This document shows positions 62,927 to 64,000 of a stretch of 64,000 nt of DNA, one piece after another. Location: the NCBI RefSeq assembly GCF_000014065.1, contig NC_008044.1, forward strand, positions 457,501 to 521,500, in the 5' to 3' direction. The DNA comes from Ruegeria sp. TM1040. GTDB taxonomy: Bacteria > Pseudomonadota > Alphaproteobacteria > Rhodobacterales > Rhodobacteraceae. The stretch's first letter is position 1. Every line of letters starts with the position of its first letter. The notes under the pieces were generated by a model that saw only the letters and a program-made list of their open reading frames with translations, did no database searches and was not told where the DNA came from. Both the position numbers and the translations under genes were made by a program.

Positions 62927-63858
62927 GCGCTATGCTCCTTTTTCAAGTCCAAACGCTGCGAGAGCGCCATGAGTTCTGCCGCCACGCCGATGGCGATGGC
63001 ATGTGGATGTTTGCCCAGTTCGGGCATGCCGATCGGGCAGGTAAGGCGCGCGATCTGCTCCGGGCGATGGCCCAGCGCTGCAAGGCGCGCGCGAAACCGG
63101 GCCCATTTGGTCTTGGATCCGATCAGACCTGCAAAATCAAACCCATGCTCCAACAGCCGGTGGCATAGCGCCAGATCCAGCTGATGGGAATAGGTCAGGA
63201 TCAGATGATAGGCTTCCGTGGGCGCATGTGGCACCAGACGGCCCGGCTCCTGCGCGGGTAGGGCCGTGACGGATGCGGGGATCTCCTGCGGGTACTTTGA
63301 CCGCATCACATCGACCCAGGTGATCGCGTAATCCGGCAGAGGTGCCAGCACCTCAACAAGCGCACGCCCCACATGGCCGGCGCCCCAGATCCACAAGGGT
63401 CGCGTCGCGCAGGCGACCGGTTCGATCATCCAGCCAGCAATCAATTGTGGCGCTGGCGCAAGCCCTTGCGCGCGGGCATGGTTCAGAATCCGGCTTACCG
63501 CCAAAGGCTCCGGTCCGGGAGCCACCGCCCGTGAGATCACTTGGCCTGTGAGCTGCGCGATGTTCACTTCGGTGTAGACTTCGCTCAACAGGGTGACAGC
63601 GCCCCCGCAGCATTGCCCCAGATCTGGGCCCAATGCATGCGTCGAAAGCCGGTATGGCGCATCCTGACGTCTTGCGGCGTCTGCGGCTTCAAATTCCAGC
63701 GTCCCACCGCCAATGGTGCCAGATTGCCCGCCGTCCCAAACCAGCATGGCTGCACCGACTTCACGCGGCGCAGAGCCTTTGACCTCGGCCACCACCACGC
63801 GGATCACCCGACCATGGGCCTCTAAGGCCGCCTTCAGCGCTTCGACGTCAAACCCCAT
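62923..63858 (-). CDS. xdhC: Xanthine dehydrogenase accessory protein XdhC
   Basis: 311 aa. Binds molybdenum cofactor, promotes its sulfuration and inserts it into xanthine dehydrogenase. XdhC domain at the N-terminus (VVVAEVKGSAPREVGAAMLVW, GTIGGGTLEFEA, GQCCGGAVTLL) and a Rossmann-like C-terminal domain (LWIWGAGHVGRALVEVL, HPHAIAIGVAAEL). It overlaps the xdhB end by 11 nt and the ATPase gene by 4 nt, so one operon is likely. Confidence 0.94.
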   Translation of the reverse strand: MGFDVEALKAALEAHGRVIRVVVAEVKGSAPREVGAAMLVWDGGQSGTIGGGTLEFEAADAARRQDAPYRLSTHALGPDLGQCCGGAVTLLSEVYTEVNIAQLTGQVISRAVAPGPEPLAVSRILNHARAQGLAPAPQLIAGWMIEPVACATRPLWIWGAGHVGRALVEVLAPLPDYAITWVDVMRSKYPQEIPASVTALPAQEPGRLVPHAPTEAYHLILTYSHQLDLALCHRLLEHGFDFAGLIGSKTKWARFRARLAALGHRPEQIARLTCPIGMPELGKHPHAIAIGVAAELMALSQRLDLKKEHSA

Positions 63859-64000
63859 GGCGTAGTGTCTCTGTTGCCCGCCAGATCTCTTCCGCCGTCG
63901 CAGGCGCGTTCAAATGTGGATGCCCTTCGCCGAAACGAGACACCGCATCCGAGAGCGCAAGCCAGGCCGAAATGCCCAGCATAAACGGTGGCTCGCCCAC
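63848..64000 (-). CDS. xdhB: Xanthine dehydrogenase molybdopterin subunit, C-terminal end (gene leaves at the right edge)
   Basis: Only the last ~50 codons are present: VGEPPFMLGISAWLALSDAV to the stop at 63848. The GEPP(F/L)ML..S motif is the conserved C-terminal active-site loop of the molybdopterin subunit of xanthine dehydrogenase (the Glu acts as general base). It overlaps xdhC. The rest of the gene, and presumably xdhA, lie beyond the window. Confidence 0.85.
   Translation of the reverse strand: MGEPPFMLGISAWLALSDAVSRFGEGHPHLNAPATAEEIWRATETLRHGV

Overview
The window is a high-GC, gene-dense, almost fully coding stretch of an alphaproteobacterial chromosome. Gene content and order (RpoH2-type sigma factor beside a ChaN-like protein, monomeric isocitrate dehydrogenase, mreBCD-mrdA-rodA, dimethylglycine-dehydrogenase-type flavoprotein, xdhC beside a BMP-type ABC transporter, a CtrA-like box in front of comM) point to the Roseobacter group of the Rhodobacteraceae (Ruegeria/Tritonibacter/Phaeobacter-like). 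This is inference from recognised families, not from a database search. I saw no tRNA, rRNA, CRISPR array, insertion sequence or prophage module. It reads as core chromosome with a few small accessory insertions.

Layout. 0-1.5 kb: the end of a phenylacetate-CoA ligase gene, a TetR regulator and a glycine-zipper lipoprotein. 1.6-13.7 kb: trpS, a rhomboid fold that lacks its catalytic residues, murJ-glnD-LppC-type lipoprotein (minus), rsmI-yraN-gshB-alpha/beta hydrolase (plus), and the comM-like ATPase. 13.8-18.9 kb: a glutathione S-transferase, a histidine phosphatase and cobU (minus), then rpoH-chaN and coaBC (plus). 19.1-25.6 kb: a degenerate receiver protein, a large CheB-CheR-PAS fusion, dut-moeB, and a polar amino acid ABC transporter (binding protein plus permease, no ATPase). 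25.7-30.1 kb: an M3 oligopeptidase, a ghrA/VOC pair and a divergent LysR gene. 30.1-36.7 kb: the cell-shape operon mreB-mreC-mreD-mrdA-rodA (minus), with a secreted lysozyme-like protein upstream. 36.8-41.9 kb: rlmJ, a Cache-domain chemoreceptor and icd.

42.4-49.5 kb: a glycosyltransferase, an SH3-domain protein, a D-2-hydroxyacid dehydrogenase, a gamma-glutamyltranspeptidase gene broken by a one-base frameshift, a D-lactate/glycolate-type FAD dehydrogenase and a small membrane protein. 49.5-57.8 kb: a GFA-family protein, the dimethylglycine-dehydrogenase-like protein, a membrane protein with a degenerate GGDEF domain, a four-EF-hand exported protein, a three-gene operon (aldo/keto reductase, FAD oxidoreductase, DUF938 methyltransferase) and a CDP-alcohol phosphatidyltransferase. 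58.1-64 kb: a minus-strand cluster running xdhB (partial)-xdhC-ABC ATPase-permease-permease-BMP binding protein, probably purine or nucleoside uptake coupled to xanthine oxidation.

The observations most worth following are a CtrA-like box in front of comM, a dispersed intergenic repeat present four times (two copies head-to-head), several proteins that keep a fold but have lost catalytic residues (rhomboid, receiver, GGDEF), and the ggt frameshift. I found no convincing new multi-gene system such as a defence island or biosynthetic cluster.
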